From the NCBI GenBank assembly GCA_018388625.1, contig CP074402.1, positions 3,534,001 through 3,598,000 on the forward strand: a stretch of DNA of 64,000 nucleotides, in the 5' to 3' direction. The DNA is from Nocardiopsis eucommiae (GTDB lineage Bacteria > Actinomycetota > Actinomycetes > Streptosporangiales > Streptosporangiaceae). A program made the translations under genes and the position numbers. Shown here one piece after another: positions 17,337-28,174 of the stretch. Numbering within the stretch: the stretch's first letter is position 1; every line of letters starts with the position of its first letter. The notes under the pieces are model-generated. The model saw only the letters and a program-made list of their open reading frames with translations, did not search any database and was not told the origin of the DNA.

Positions 17337-20300
17337 TTACGCCCATGACGGGTGGAGTGCGTCCGCGTCCGCCTGGGCCTTCATGACCTCCCGGGCCGTC
17401 TGACGCGGCTTCCGGGTCTCGGTGATGTTGAACGTCTGGTTCGGGCGCTCCCGGCGTCGGCTCGGCCGGTTGTCCTGCACGTCCCTCCACTGCCCATCGG
17501 TGATGACCGGGGCTGGGTTGGGGCGCAGGTCGGACAGCATCTTGCGGGACTGGCGGTTGGACATGACCCGCGTCCCCCGGGAGACGAACCCGAGCTCGGG
17601 GCCGTGCTCACCGAACACCGACCACTGGCCCACGGGCGGGGTGCCGCCGGATGCGTACCCCTGGACCTTGACGGTGTCGACCGCGCGCAGCAGCTCGGTC
17701 AACGCCGGGGTGGTGCGCGGGGAGTTGACGGCTTCGTCCTGCCACCACAAGCCGCCCGTGGCCATGTTCTTCGGGCGCATGAACTTCGCTGCCCGCGAGG
17801 AGTAGGACGAGTACTTGCGGACGGCGTTGCCCTCATTACCGCCAATCGTGCCGCCGTTGTCGTCCACGATGACGTTGATGTGCTGCCACCCGCCGGGGCC
17901 CTTGCCGGAGTAGACGGCGAGGTCGCCGGGGCGGGACGCGGCCACACTCGACACCGAGTCCATGGACGAGTTCGCGAACGAGGTGACGGCCGCCGATCGG
18001 ACGTTGGAGTACGCCTTCTGAGCCTTGACCTCGCTAATCAGCTCGGACACGAACATGGCACACCAGGGCTGACCCGGCATTCCGAACGCCCTCGTGAACT
18101 GGTTCGGGTTCCCCGAGATGCCGACGTACTTCCCGGCGGCATCCGCGACGGCCTTCCCCGTGCCGCCGAGCATGGACCCGACCGTGTTCTTCAGCCAGGT
18201 CGCGAGCTTGCCGACCATCGCACCGGGCACCGCGGTCAGCAGTTCGCTGAACCGGCCTTCGGTGAACCGGCCCTTCATGGTGGCGATGAGCGGGTCGAGG
18301 ACGGCGCGGGCGGCGGAGGCGAGTCCGTCCCCGTCGAAGATGTCCTTCAGGGAGGACCCGAAGCTCTGGACGCTCTGCCAGATGCCGCCCTTGTTGAAGG
18401 ACTGCACTCCGCCGTACACGCCGCCGTTGGCGAACCCGAGCGCGGACTGCACTCCGCCGATGCCACCGGAGCGGGCAGCGGCGTTGATCGCGTGCACCCA
18501 ACCCGGTCCGACCGCGCGGGTGAATTCGGGTCGCATAATGGCTTCGCCGCCGGACAGTTCGAGTCTGCCGCCGGTGGGTGAGATGAACTTGTGCGGGTCG
18601 CGTCCGGGTGTGTATCCGGGCATGATGCCGCCGGTCGCGAAACCGTTGATGCGCGGCAGCTGGGCCATGTTCACAAGGTCAGCGACCTTATTCCACGTGG
18701 CCCGGATACCGTTGTTGTACACGGTGTTCACCAAGAACGTGATGGGGCTCTTAGTGATTTTCTCGACCTGTTTCCAGGCCGTTTCGATACCGCTCTTCGC
18801 GCGCTGGAAGGCCTGAATGGCCCGGTCTCGGAAGTTCTCCAACACCGTGACAGCACGATCACGCAATCCAGTGACACGTGAGACCACCCAGTCCCGGGCG
18901 GTAGTGACCAGCGCGGTTGCCTGATCTCGCAGGCCACGCACCGCACCAACACCCCGGTCACGGGCGTTCAGCAGGGCCGAAACCGCCTGGTCACGCAACG
19001 CCCGAACTCGGGCAACGGACTGGTCCCGGAGGTTCGCGAAGAACGCCAGAGCCCGGTCACGCGTTTCCCGCACCCGGGCCACGCTCTGATCTCTCGCGTT
19101 CGCGAAGAAACCAGTCACCCGGGTGTGGAGGTTGCTGATATACGTGACTGCCTGGTCCCGGATTTCGCGGAACCTCGCCCCGACCTCAGCGACCTTCGCG
19201 CCGAGAGCCTGAGCCGCCGTTTCCATCAGCCCAGTGAATTTCTCCCAAATCCACTTTCCGAGCTCGATGACGATAATGCCGAGAACGAAGAGGATCGCTG
19301 CGGCGACGGTCAGGAGCAAGACAGGAATGGCGAGCGCTACGACGAGGAAGGCGATACCCAACCCGGCGACGATCTTCGGACCCCATTCAATGAACCAGTC
19401 CTTGACCTTCGCCGCGTTGTCGATCCAGCCCCGGATCTTCTCCGGGAGGCCGCGCGCCCACTCAGCGACCGCGTCACCGACACCGGACAGCCACTCGACC
19501 GCCCGGTCCTTCATGGACAGCACCCACGCCACAGCGGCGTCGATGTCGATCGCGTCAGAGATCCGGCCCGGGATTTCCTTCGCCCACGCCACGGCGGCGT
19601 CGATGTCCACCAGGTCCGCGATGCGACCCGGCAACCCCTTGAACCAGTCCGCGATGTCCGTCCCGGCCTGCCGAAGGCGTGCGACCGCTTCGGGTCCGAC
19701 CCGGGCCGCCCAACCGACCAGCGACGCGGCGAGCCCGGCCACCGTCTCCTCGACCAGACCCGGCAGGCTCTGCGCCCACGCGATGATCTCCCCGGCCACC
19801 GCGCCCAGCTTCGGGCCGAGTTTCGCCGGGAGCTCCTGGGCCTGGTCGATCAGCCAGTCCAGGCCGCCGGTGATGTGCCCGGCGATGTCCTGACCGATCC
19901 GGGTGAGGTTCTCGGGGTCGAGGATGGTCTGGAGGAGTCCGAGGAAGGACTCCCCCAGGCCCGTGCCGCCCTCCCAGATCATCCTCGGTAGATCCTTGAC
20001 CCACGCCCGGATGTCCCCGCTGCGGTCCCTGAACCAGTTGACGACACCCGTTCCGGCGTCCCTCAGGGACTGGCTGATCCCGCCGAGGCTCACTTCGCCG
20101 GAGAACAGCCCGGTGAGCTTGTCCCACGCGCCGGTGACCTTGCCCCACGCGCGAGTGGCGATGTCGGCCACCCACTCGTATCCGGCGACCAGGCCCGGCC
20201 AGACGGTGCCGGTGAACCAGTCCAGGACCGGCTGCACCTTCGCCTTGACGGTGTCCCACGCCTGGGTGACGACGTTTCGGAACGTCTCGGAGCGTTTCCA

Positions 20301-22431
20301 TGCGAGGACGATGCCGCCGACCAGCGCGGCGATCGCGACGACGACGATCCCGATCGGGTTCGCCGTCAGGGCGGAGTTGAGGACCCACTGTGCGGCGGTC
20401 CAGGTGAGGGTCGCCCCTCGGACGATCTTCGACCAGGTGTTGTGGAGGATCATCCCGGCCACAGACCGGTTGACCGCCATGGCCTGGGTGTTGAGGGAGA
20501 AGGCGCTGACACGGATCGCTGCGGTCAGCCGGGTGATCAGAGGGGTACTGGCCCCCCACACCGTCCCCGCCATCCGCCACCCGGTGACCGCAGCAGCCAG
20601 GAACTTCGCGGACCCGCCGACCACCGCGATCAGAGAACCGATCGTGCCGACGACTCGGCCACCGATCCACAGAATCGGGCCGAGCGCTGCCAGCAACCCC
20701 ACGAAACTCGCGGCGGTATTCAGCAACTCCGGATTCGTCTGAGACAGATCCTGAACCACCGAGGTAAACGACTCAACCCGGGCGGTAACTGTCTCCAGCA
20801 TTCCGCTGTCAGCGATCGCCAACAACAGACCCTCGAACGCGGACTTCAATTCCAGAATGGAACCGTTGAGGCCTTCCATCTGGATGCCCGCGATTCGCTC
20901 CGCAGTCCCACCCGAGTTTTCCAAGTCTGCGGTGAAATCACGCAACGCCCCGGAACCCTGGTCAAGGAGCGCCATCATTCCCGGGCCCGCTTCGAGCCCG
21001 AAAATCGTGATCATGTCGGAGGTGGTGGCACCGGCGGATTCCAGCTGCTCGAAAATGTCAGCCAGGGGCAGCATGTTCCCGGCCGAGTCAGCAACAGAAA
21101 CCCCGAGCTCGTCCAGAGCATCTGACACAGCACCGGTCGGCTTCAGCAGTCGACTGATACCGCCACGCAGGGCGGTACCGGCCATCTCGCCCTGAATACC
21201 GGCGTTGCCGAGCATTCCGACCGCTGCCGCGAGTTCCTCGAATTGCAGACCCGCTGAATTCGCGATCGGTGCAATGTATTTGAAGCTGTAACCCAGCTGG
21301 GTCATGTTGACGTTCGAGTTGGTGAACGTCGCGGTGAGGATGTCGTTGATGCGGGCGAGTTCGGACGCATCAAATCCGAAACCCGTCAGGATGTTCGACG
21401 CGATGTCAGCGGCTTCACCGAGTTCGATGGCACCGGCGGCAGCTAGGTTCAACGTGCCGGGGAGCGCTGACAGGATTTGTTCGGTGTCGAAACCGGCCAT
21501 GGCCAGGAAGCCCATGGCGTCAGCGGCTTCCGAGGCCGAGTACCGGGTGGTTTCTCCGAGTTCCCGGGCGAGCGCTGTGAGGGCGTCGAAGTCTTCACCG
21601 GTCGCACCGGAAACAGCGCGGACCCGGTTCATTTGCTGCTCGAAATCACCCGCTGTTTTCAGCGTCAACGCGCCGAACGCGGCCATCGGCGCGGACATCG
21701 CCACCGTGGTCTGCTGGCCCGCAGCGGCCATCTCCGCACCAGCGGACCGCCACGCCTGCCCCGCCTGCGCCACACCCTCCCGGGACGCGGCGACGATCGC
21801 ACCGCCGACCGCGCCGGTCATGGCGGAGGTGATCGCGGCCCCGGACGAGGTGATGGTGGAGCTGAGCGAGGACATCGCGGACGACCCCGCGTCCCGAGCT
21901 GCCGTCGCGGCCCCGGACACCCACCCGGTGAATCCGTGGGCGGGTGGCTGGTACGACTGGGCCATGGCCCGAGACATGGCGGCCCCGGCCTGCTCCCCGC
22001 CCGCCCGGCCTGCGCGGACAGTGCGGCCGGGAGGGTGCGGGCCGTGGTCTGCGAGACGGCCGTCATCGCGTCGCGGGTGGCCTTCGTGGTGGAGTCCGAC
22101 AGGGTCCGGGACAACGTTTGGGAGGCTTTCCCAGCGGAGTCCGCGAGCGCAGCCCCGGCGGCCTGCCCGGCCTTGGCCATCTCCCTCGGGAGCTTCTTCG
22201 TGGCGGCGGCGGAAGCCTCGTCAGCGACCTTCTCCCCGCTGCCTTCGCCGCCCGCGCCCCGTTCCTGCTGACCTCCCGGGACACCTCGTTGACCATGTCG
22301 GCGCCCATGCGGGCACCGGAGGTTTTCGCGGCGGCCATCGCTGCCTTCGTGGCGTCCCCGGTGAGTCTGCGGGTGAAGTCCCTCATCGAGGGGAGGACGT
22401 TGAGCCATACGGCGCCTACGGTGGTCGCCAC
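17337..22431 (-). CDS. Tape measure protein with C-terminal CHAP-like domain (two frame breaks)
   Basis: About 1698 aa after repair. Sets tail length and helps genome entry. Adding one G (minus strand) at 22234-22237 and at 21995-21998 joins MATTVGAVWLNVLPSMRDF to the main frame. The TP901-type core is visible (ALPGTLNLAAAGAIELGEAA). Hydrophobic spans lie mid-protein (NPIGIVVVAIAALVGGIVLA; AFLVVALAIPVLLLTVAAAI). Residues ~1090-1205 form tandem RDQ/RDR-A-V helical repeats. Near residue 1450 a CHAP-like hydrolase domain appears: QPWCAMFVSELI, then GGWQHINVIVDD with the His. Starts 12 bases after the chaperone ORF. Confidence 0.9.
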
Positions 22432-22443
22432 CAGGGCCCCCTT

Positions 22444-22923
22444 CTATCCGAAAAGGTGTTGGAAATCGGGGGTGAGGCGGCCGACCATCTGCGCGAACGC
22501 GGTTGCGCGCTCCCGGTCCTCGCGGGCCTTGCGCTCTTCCTCGGCGTGGTCCACCGGGCGCGGCAGCGGGTCGGGCTTCTTCACGCTGCGCGGGTTCTTG
22601 GAGTTGACCGCGACGGTGTAGGTGGCGTGCTCCCGCACCGCGTCACCGATCACGGCCAGCAAGTACGTCTCAGCGGTCCAGGAGTGGCCGCGTCGTTCCC
22701 GATGCCAGGCGGAGGTGGGCGGCAGGTGCTCGATCAGCACCCGCAACTGGCGCAGGGACACCGGGCCCTGGGCGGGGTAGTCGCCACCGTTGATGTCGGC
22801 GTCCAGGGTGAGGAAGTAGTCCCCCAGCCAGTCCCGGCCCCCGTACTCCGCGATCAGTGCGGCCTCGACCGCTTCGACCTGCTCGGGGGTGTCCCCGAGG
22901 AGGTCGGTTACTTGGTAGGGCCC
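22444..22923 (-). CDS. Tail assembly chaperone, frameshift-encoded C-terminal part
   Basis: This frame opens just after a stop and lacks a good start of its own (first residues RGPYQVTDLLGDTPEQVEA). In this position actinophages make a G-T fusion by -1 frameshifting. The slippery heptamer GGGCCCT lies at the junction. Ends ...RLTPDFQHLFG, 12 bases before the tape measure. The fusion binds the tape measure and recruits tail tube subunits. Confidence 0.8.
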   Translation of the reverse strand, partial: GPYQVTDLLGDTPEQVEAVEAALIAEYGGRDWLGDYFLTLDADINGGDYPAQGPVSLRQLRVLIEHLPPTSAWHRERRGHSWTAETYLLAVIGDAVREHATYTVAVNSKNPRSVKKPDPLPRPVDHAEEERKAREDRERATAFAQMVGRLTPDFQHLFG

Positions 22924-23254
22924 CCGTCAGCGAGCTGCCCCTGGGTGGCCTGGTTGATCTCCAGGAACATCAGCATCACGTCGGCGTCGCGGTGGGTGTC
23001 GCACTCCCGGAAGCGCGTGTACTGGTCCTCCCCGAGGATGGCCTTGGCCTTGCTCTCGGTGGTCTTCGCGGCGTCGACGGCCTCGGTCCATTCGTCGTCC
23101 GCGAACAGGGGGTGGGGAAGGTGTACGTCTGCTCGTCGTCGCCGTCGAAGCTGATGACGGGGTTGTCGACCGACTCCAGTTCGAGCTTGTCAGCGAACTT
23201 GCGGCGGACGGCGGACAGGGTGCGGCGGGTCTTGCGGTTCTTGGCCTCGGCCAT
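22908..23254 (-). CDS. Tail assembly chaperone, first ORF (frame break)
   Basis: 115 aa after repair. Starts MAEAKNRKTRRTLSAVRRKF and ends ...QLADGGPTK-stop. The frame is restored by one C (minus strand) at 23108-23112 between FPTP and LFADDEWTEAV. Equivalent of lambda G. The last codons carry the programmed frameshift site. Confidence 0.8.
22917..22923 (-). promoter_or_regulatory. -1 ribosomal frameshift slippery site
   Basis: GGGCCCT on the minus strand, read G GGC CCT in the first chaperone frame, fits X-XXY-YYZ and permits re-pairing as GGG CCC. The -1 frame continues without stop into the second chaperone ORF, and the zero-frame TAA is two codons downstream. Confidence 0.75.
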
Positions 23255-23325
23255 GGGGATCGTCTCCAAACGGGTGTGGGGTGGGCGCTGGGGTAAGCCG
23301 ACCCCGGGTGTGGGGTCAAGCTGAG

Positions 23326-23369
23326 AACCCGGCCGGTGGGGCTCACCCCCGTGGGCCACCGGCCGGGTT
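23326..23369 (-). terminator. Strong hairpin between tail tube and chaperone genes
   Basis: AACCCGGCCGGTGG and CCACCGGCCGGGTT pair perfectly (14 bp). Lies 11 bases after the Ig-like gene. It probably lowers readthrough, so that tube protein outweighs chaperone and tape measure. No clear U tract. Confidence 0.65.
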
Positions 23370-23380
23370 CAGATCGTGGG

Positions 23381-23652
23381 TCAGTCGAGGTCGACCGACG
23401 CCGACTCCGGGGTCACCGACAGCGACTCCGGTTCCGGCTCGGGCGGTTCGGGAACCGTGATGGTGGACGTGCCGGACAGACCGGAGTGGGTGCCGGTGAT
23501 CGTGCACTCCCCGGCCCGGTCGCGGTGAACAGGCCGCTGCTGGACACCGTCCCGACTTCCTCATCGGAAGAGGTCCAGGTGGCGTCCTCGGTGACGGTCT
23601 CCGTCGACTCGTCGGTCAGGTTCAGGGTTGCGGTGAGCTGAAGGGTCGCCAA
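23381..23652 (-). CDS. Ig-like (BIG2-type) tail protein (frame break)
   Basis: 90 aa after repair, TTG start behind AGAAAGG. Reads as a bacterial Ig-like domain: LQLTATLNLTDES, ATWTSSDEEVGTVSSSG, LFTATGPG, then, after adding one G at 23509-23512, CTITGTHSGLSGTSTITVP. Ends LSVTPESASVDLD, a motif also found at the repaired end of the major tail protein. Likely decorates the tail surface. Confidence 0.7.
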
Positions 23653-23704
23653 CGGGGCGCCTTTCTACAGGTCGAGGCGGGTGACGCTTAGCCCTATGGG
23701 GCTG

Positions 23705-24402
23705 TCAGTCCAAAAGGACCGTGGCTGTTGAAGGCGTCACCGTCAGGGAGAAGGGTCCGGCTCCGGGGCGGTACCGGCGAGCTCACGCCATCCAGGGCCG
23801 TCCATCCAGTGCAGGACGTCCGTACCGGCTTCCTCGTCCTTGTACGCCTTGACCGTGCACTCATAGCCCTTGGCGTCGGCCCGGTTCTCGACCTCGTCAC
23901 CGATCTCCGTGACCGCACCGGACGGGTAAAGGCGGGCCCGGATCTTCTCCGCCGATGTGGTCTTGGAGTAGTCGACCGCGATGAACAGCCACCGGCGGTT
24001 GAGGACCTGCGGGACCGCGGGCTTGGCCCAGGACAGCGGCATCCCGAGCTGAGTGCCGAGTTGGGAGAACGGCAGCCCCTCGTACAGGGCGATGGACACC
24101 GGGGACGTCTCCAGCATCACGATCTGGGACGTGGACGTGTCGGCCTGCACGTCATCGCGGATGCTGGCGGCCTCCTGGGCGGCCATGGTCTCCGCGATGT
24201 CCCGCTCACGGGAGTGGGTCAGGCCGTCCTCGGTGAGGTAGCCGACGGGGTACCAGCCGGTGGGCAGGGTGGCGAGGTTGCCGTCCTCGTCGAAGAGCTC
24301 GGTGGGTAGGGGCGCGTCCGCGTCGGCCACGAACACGGCGACGAACAGGCCCTTGAACACCGCGGACTTGTTGACGCGGTACTGGGATTCGACAGTGGCC
24401 AC
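23705..24402 (-). CDS. Major tail protein (end affected by frame break)
   Basis: About 232 aa from GTG 24402, chosen because AAGGAGGTGG lies 8 bases upstream. Forms the tail tube. Visible: RDIAETMAAQEAASIRDD, PLSWAKPAVPQVLNRRW. The raw frame stops at 23743 after EPDPSP. One extra C at 23746-23748 extends it with LTVTPSTATVLLD to TGA 23705, the first strand of an Ig-like domain. Whether this is an error or a frameshifted tail extension needs raw reads. Confidence 0.8.
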
Positions 24403-24539
24403 CAGGGGCCACCTCCTTTTGGGCATACAGAAGGAGCCCCGGGCCGGTTGGTCGGCGGGGCTCTCAGAAGGTCAGGTGGGGAGGCGGCACAGGCGGCCGG
24501 GCCCAACAGGGCGGGGCGCGGGCGGCTCTCAGAGATTGG

Positions 24540-24941
24540 TCAGGAGCGGGTGGTCACCCGGAACACACCGAACGCCCGCACCACCGACTCGTCCTCATAC
24601 GGGGCCGCACCCGGCACCATGTGGACAGCGCAGTCATCGACCAGGAGGCCGGCGTGGTGGCGGGCGGCGAGGCGTTCGAGGACGGTGGTGGTGGCGCGGA
24701 CGGACGCCCACAGCACGTCGTCGGATGTGTCGTACCAGTCGACGTCGAGCAGGGTGGTGGTGTCACCGGCCCACGTGGACGTGCCGCCCGGGGATGGCCG
24801 GAACCGGACCAGCGGCATCGCCTGTTTGAACTGGCCCGTGGCCGGGTTCTTCGTGACGGCCCGCACCTCCGGGAGTTCCTGGGTGTGCCAGGAGATGACG
24901 GTGGCGAGCAGGTTCGGGCAGGACGGGTCAAGGACGGTCAC
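24540..24941 (-). CDS. Tail terminator-like protein
   Basis: 133 aa. Position directly before the major tail protein and the compact alpha/beta make-up (PLVRFRPSPGG, LLDVDWYDTSDDVLWASVR) fit a tail completion protein capping the tube. Starts 4 bases inside the preceding gene. Confidence 0.65.
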   Translation of the reverse strand: MTVLDPSCPNLLATVISWHTQELPEVRAVTKNPATGQFKQAMPLVRFRPSPGGTSTWAGDTTTLLDVDWYDTSDDVLWASVRATTTVLERLAARHHAGLLVDDCAVHMVPGAAPYEDESVVRAFGVFRVTTRS

Positions 24942-25234
24942 TTCACCCTCCCGGCGGCTTCCAGTAGGGACAGCAGGTGAGCGCGCTCCCCCACGTCGGT
25001 GGTTTCGGCACGCACCTGCGCCTCGGGGCGGCCCTTGCCACGGCTCCGGTTCCGGGTGCCCTCGCGGACGGTGATGGTGGCGTTGATGCCCATCCCGCGG
25101 GCGAGGGCGTTCGCGTTGGTGGCGATGTCGCGGGCGCGTTGGGCGGTGGCCTTGCGGACCCCGTCCTGGCGCATCGCTTCACCGACACCGGCGTAGTCGA
25201 CGCGGACGATCTCGCCGGGGCGTTGCGGCTTCAC
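24938..25234 (-). CDS. HK97 gp10-like head-tail protein
   Basis: 98 aa, basic. Pattern of small neck proteins of the gp10 type (VRKATAQRARDIATNANALA, then a beta segment ATITVREGTRNRS). Overlaps the tail terminator gene by 4 bases. Confidence 0.6.
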   Translation of the reverse strand: MKPQRPGEIVRVDYAGVGEAMRQDGVRKATAQRARDIATNANALARGMGINATITVREGTRNRSRGKGRPEAQVRAETTDVGERAHLLSLLEAAGRVK

Positions 25235-25238
25235 GTGG

Positions 25239-25574
25239 TCACCCCTTGATTTCGCGGAGGCGGACGGCGGTGTGGTCCAGGAGACCGGACGCGGATCGGT
25301 GGTACTGGGGTGGCCCGTGTACCTCGGCCCGGTGGGGTCCGTGCTCGAACGCGTCGACGGCGTCCACGTCGGTGTCGAGGCCGGGCAGGTAGAGGTCCCA
25401 GTAGGCGACGGTCTGATCCCGCTGTTGGTCGTGGCGTTCGGCGCCGTCGATGGCCTGCCATGAGCACCCGGTGACGGTCTGGCGGGTCTCGGTGTAGGTG
25501 TCGTTGCCGTACCGGTCCCGGCCTGCCACGGTGCGACGGATCAGGATCACGGTGTCGGCCCAGATGCCGTTCAT
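25239..25574 (-). CDS. Head-tail joining (stopper-like) protein
   Basis: 111 aa from ATG 25574. Beta-barrel pattern of SPP1 gp16-like stoppers (DTVILIRRTVAGRDRYGND, GCSWQAIDGAER, YHRSASGLLDHTAVRL). Four-base overlap with the adaptor gene upstream. Confidence 0.65.
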   Translation of the reverse strand: MNGIWADTVILIRRTVAGRDRYGNDTYTETRQTVTGCSWQAIDGAERHDQQRDQTVAYWDLYLPGLDTDVDAVDAFEHGPHRAEVHGPPQYHRSASGLLDHTAVRLREIKG

Positions 25575-26116
25575 GAGCGGGGGCCGAGGGTGTAGCGGGC
25601 CAGGGCGGCGTGGTCGAACTCGGACAGCTCGACGGCGGCGCGGAAACGCACGGTGCGCCGGTCCACGGTCTCTGAGGCGACGCTGACGGGGATGTTCGCA
25701 CCCCGGGCGGCGACCTCCACGCACAGCTGGACGAGGTTCGGCGGGATCGGGTGGAACCCCGAGGTGTGGTCGACCTCGATCCGCCCGAAGCCGTCCGGCC
25801 ATCGGCCGCCGACGCGTTCGAGTTGGCCGTACCGGCGGGACAGACGCCACCCGGAGTCCGGGACCATCACCCCGTCGACGCGGACAGCCCGCACCTCGTG
25901 CACGTTCATGGCGTGCAGGGTCAACAGCCGGTTACCGCGCCCGTCGTACTCGTCGCCGTCCACCTCCCACCGGCCGATGTGCCACCCGGCCGCGTCCTGG
26001 ATGTTCCGGGACGCGGCGGCCAGCAGGTGTTCGGCGTGGTCGGGCTGGCGAGCCTCGGTGTGGTTCGGCCAGTCGTCCACGGTGGCCAACGTCGGCCAGA
26101 TGGCGGAGGGGTCCAT
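25571..26116 (-). CDS. Head-tail adaptor (gp6-like)
   Basis: 181 aa. Order and length fit a connector that docks under the portal: N-terminal helices (ARQPDHAEHLLAAASRNIQ), then a beta region (GNRLLTLHAMNVHEVRAVRV) and a C-terminal VRFRAAVELSEFDHAAL. Follows the capsid region. Confidence 0.65.
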   Translation of the reverse strand: MDPSAIWPTLATVDDWPNHTEARQPDHAEHLLAAASRNIQDAAGWHIGRWEVDGDEYDGRGNRLLTLHAMNVHEVRAVRVDGVMVPDSGWRLSRRYGQLERVGGRWPDGFGRIEVDHTSGFHPIPPNLVQLCVEVAARGANIPVSVASETVDRRTVRFRAAVELSEFDHAALARYTLGPRS

Positions 26117-26413
26117 CTACGCGTCCCCCTCCTGCTTGGCCTTGCCAGTCTTGGCCTTCGTCTGGACGGTGGGCTTCTCCTCCGGCTCGCCGGGGATGAG
26201 CTTGCGCTTGCGGGCGTCCGCCTCGGTGAGCTGGATCTTCGTCGGGTAGCCGTTCATCTTCACCGTGTAGACGTTCAGCTTCGTGTCGGGCTGGGTCATC
26301 TCTGTCACCCCCTTCCCTCCTGTGATCACGCTGGGGGCCTGGCCCGGTGTGCCGCACGACGCATGGTCAGCACCGCACACCGGGCACACACCCCGCTTTC
26401 GGCGGGTGAACAT
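26117..26413 (-). CDS. Small protein with N-terminal CxxC motif
   Basis: 98 aa. CPVCGADHASC near the N-terminus could hold zinc; an internal ATG (MTQPDTKLNVYTVKMNG) is an alternative start of about 59 codons. Lys/Glu-rich tail. Common position for small head proteins; function unknown. Confidence 0.5.
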   Translation of the reverse strand: MFTRRKRGVCPVCGADHASCGTPGQAPSVITGGKGVTEMTQPDTKLNVYTVKMNGYPTKIQLTEADARKRKLIPGEPEEKPTVQTKAKTGKAKQEGDA

Positions 26414-26748
26414 CAGCCCTCAGCGGCGTCTTCGAGGGCCTGCACCCGGGCCGCGAGAGCGGACAGGGCGTCCGTGGTCGCGAGGTTGGCGTGGGTGTGG
26501 TTGCCCAGCGCCACAGTCGTGCCCGACGTGCCGGTGGGGATACGGCCGATCGCGAGCGTCCCCGAGGCGATGTCCCCGGCGGCGTGCTGGTGGTCAGCGG
26601 GCGGGAACTCGGTGGGCTTGCCGGTGACGTCACCCCACGCGACGGGGCCGCCGTCGCCCCCACCGCCGTCGATCAGGGCTGCCAGGTCCTCGCCGGACTT
26701 GGCGGATCGGAGACTGGCCTGGAACTCGTTCATGTAGCCCTGTGCCAT
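26413..26748 (-). CDS. Head fibre-like protein
   Basis: 111 aa. N-terminal helix (MNEFQASLRSAKSGEDLAAL), then the fibre motif VAWGDVTGKPTEFPPADHQH repeated in diverged form (ALGNHTHANL). His-rich G-D/N-H-x-H elements are common in trimeric phage fibres. Encoded next to the capsid, so likely a head decoration or fibre. Confidence 0.65.
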   Translation of the reverse strand: MAQGYMNEFQASLRSAKSGEDLAALIDGGGGDGGPVAWGDVTGKPTEFPPADHQHAAGDIASGTLAIGRIPTGTSGTTVALGNHTHANLATTDALSALAARVQALEDAAEG

Positions 26749-26757
26749 GGGTTCCTC

Positions 26758-28070
26758 CTAAACGGCCAGCTCGACGCGGACGAACGCGGACGGCTGGATC
26801 ACCGCGAAGCCCACACGGGCCTCACCGAGGATGGCAATCAGGTTCCTCGTGAAGAAGTCGGCGTGGGAGTCGGTGACAGTGATGGACGCTTCCTCGCGGT
26901 CGTAGAGGATGGCCTTGCTGAAGTCACCCACGAACAGCTCACCCTGCGGGACCGCTTCGTTCTCCACCACCGGCAGGTTCCACAGGGTGCCGGTCCCCCT
27001 GCGGCGACCGGACCGCCGAGGATGTACCGGCCCTCGTTGTCCTTGACCAGGTCCATGGACTCCAGGTCGAGGGGATTGACGCTGACACCGTTCGCGACCG
27101 CGCGGGCGCCGAGCCGGGTCATCGTCTTCGCGCGGCGGATAGCCTCGATGTTCGCCCGCACAGGGTCGCTACCGTTGGCGTTCACCTCCAGGACCTGCAC
27201 ACCCGGGGTGTTGGCGATCCCGCGCAGGGAGTCGCCGGTACCACCGTCACCGCTGATGATCTCCCGGTCGATGCGCTCCTCCAGGCCGTAGCGCAGGAGA
27301 GCGTCCACGAGGGACCGGACCTGCGCAACGTCGGCCAGAGCACGGCGGGTCATCGCGAACCAGTGCGCGATCGTCTTGACCGGGGTGGTCTCGTTGCGGG
27401 TGGTGAAGGTGCTGATGGGCTTGACACCGTTGGCGGGGGTCCGCTCCTCGGGGGTGTCCACGCTGGTGGACTCCGCCACGAACTCCGCCCGGATCTCCAC
27501 CGTGTCGATGTACGTGTACTCGATGGTGTCCGACGTGGTGGTGGCCCCGGTCACCAGGTCGCGCATGGTGAGCGGGCGCATGAACGGGTCGAGGCCGAGC
27601 TGGAGACCGCGGTAGTCGTTGCGGACGAACCCGCCCGCGCTGCTGCGGTCCCCGCCGGTCAGCAGGTCCTTGTACGCCACCGGGTGGGTGGCGATGCGCT
27701 GGTTGCGGTTGAAGTGCGCGCCGGTCTTCTGGGCCTGGAGGTGCTGGAACTCCGGGCTCTCGGTGAAGTGGGTGCCCAGCGACTTACCACCCAGGTCTAC
27801 GGCCTTGCCGGGCTCCTGGCGCTTGCTGCCGGTCGGGTCGTAGTCGATGCCCTCGATGCCCTTGAGGGCGTCGCGGAGAGCGGTGTCGCCCTGCCGGTCC
27901 TTGATCTCCTTGACGAGGTCGGTCGCGGCCTTGATGTGGTTCTGGACGGTGGCGCGCTCGGTCTCGGTCATGTCGCGGTCGGCGTCTTCGGCCGTCTTCG
28001 CGATGGTGTCGGCGGACTTGGCCTCGTGCTGGAGCTGGGCCTTGAGCTCTTCGATGGTCTTGCGGGACAT
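26758..28070 (-). CDS. Major capsid protein, HK97 fold (frame break)
   Basis: 437 aa after repair. The N-terminal ~110 residues are a coiled-coil delta/scaffold domain (IEELKAQLQHEAKSADT). Then the HK97 core (DLLTGGDRSSAGGFVRND; ARRALADVAQVRSLVDAL; ISGDGGTGDSLRGIAN). One extra G at 26995-26999 joins GPVAAG to GTLWNLPVVENEAVPQGEL and the C-terminal P domain. Processed by the upstream protease. Confidence 0.93.
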
Positions 28071-28174
28071 GCGGTGGTTCCTCGTTCCGTGGGAGGGAGC
28101 GAGGCGGCACCGATGCCGGGCACACCCGGGTGGGGTGGCGGGGCTGGTGTGGCCTACGGGTGGGTCGGGGTGGG

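Noticed and set aside
19125..23154. Long plus-strand open frames opposite the tape measure (e.g. 21304-23154)
   Set aside because: Arg/Pro/Ala-rich translations with no start context or domains; they mirror the GC-biased codons of the real minus-strand gene.
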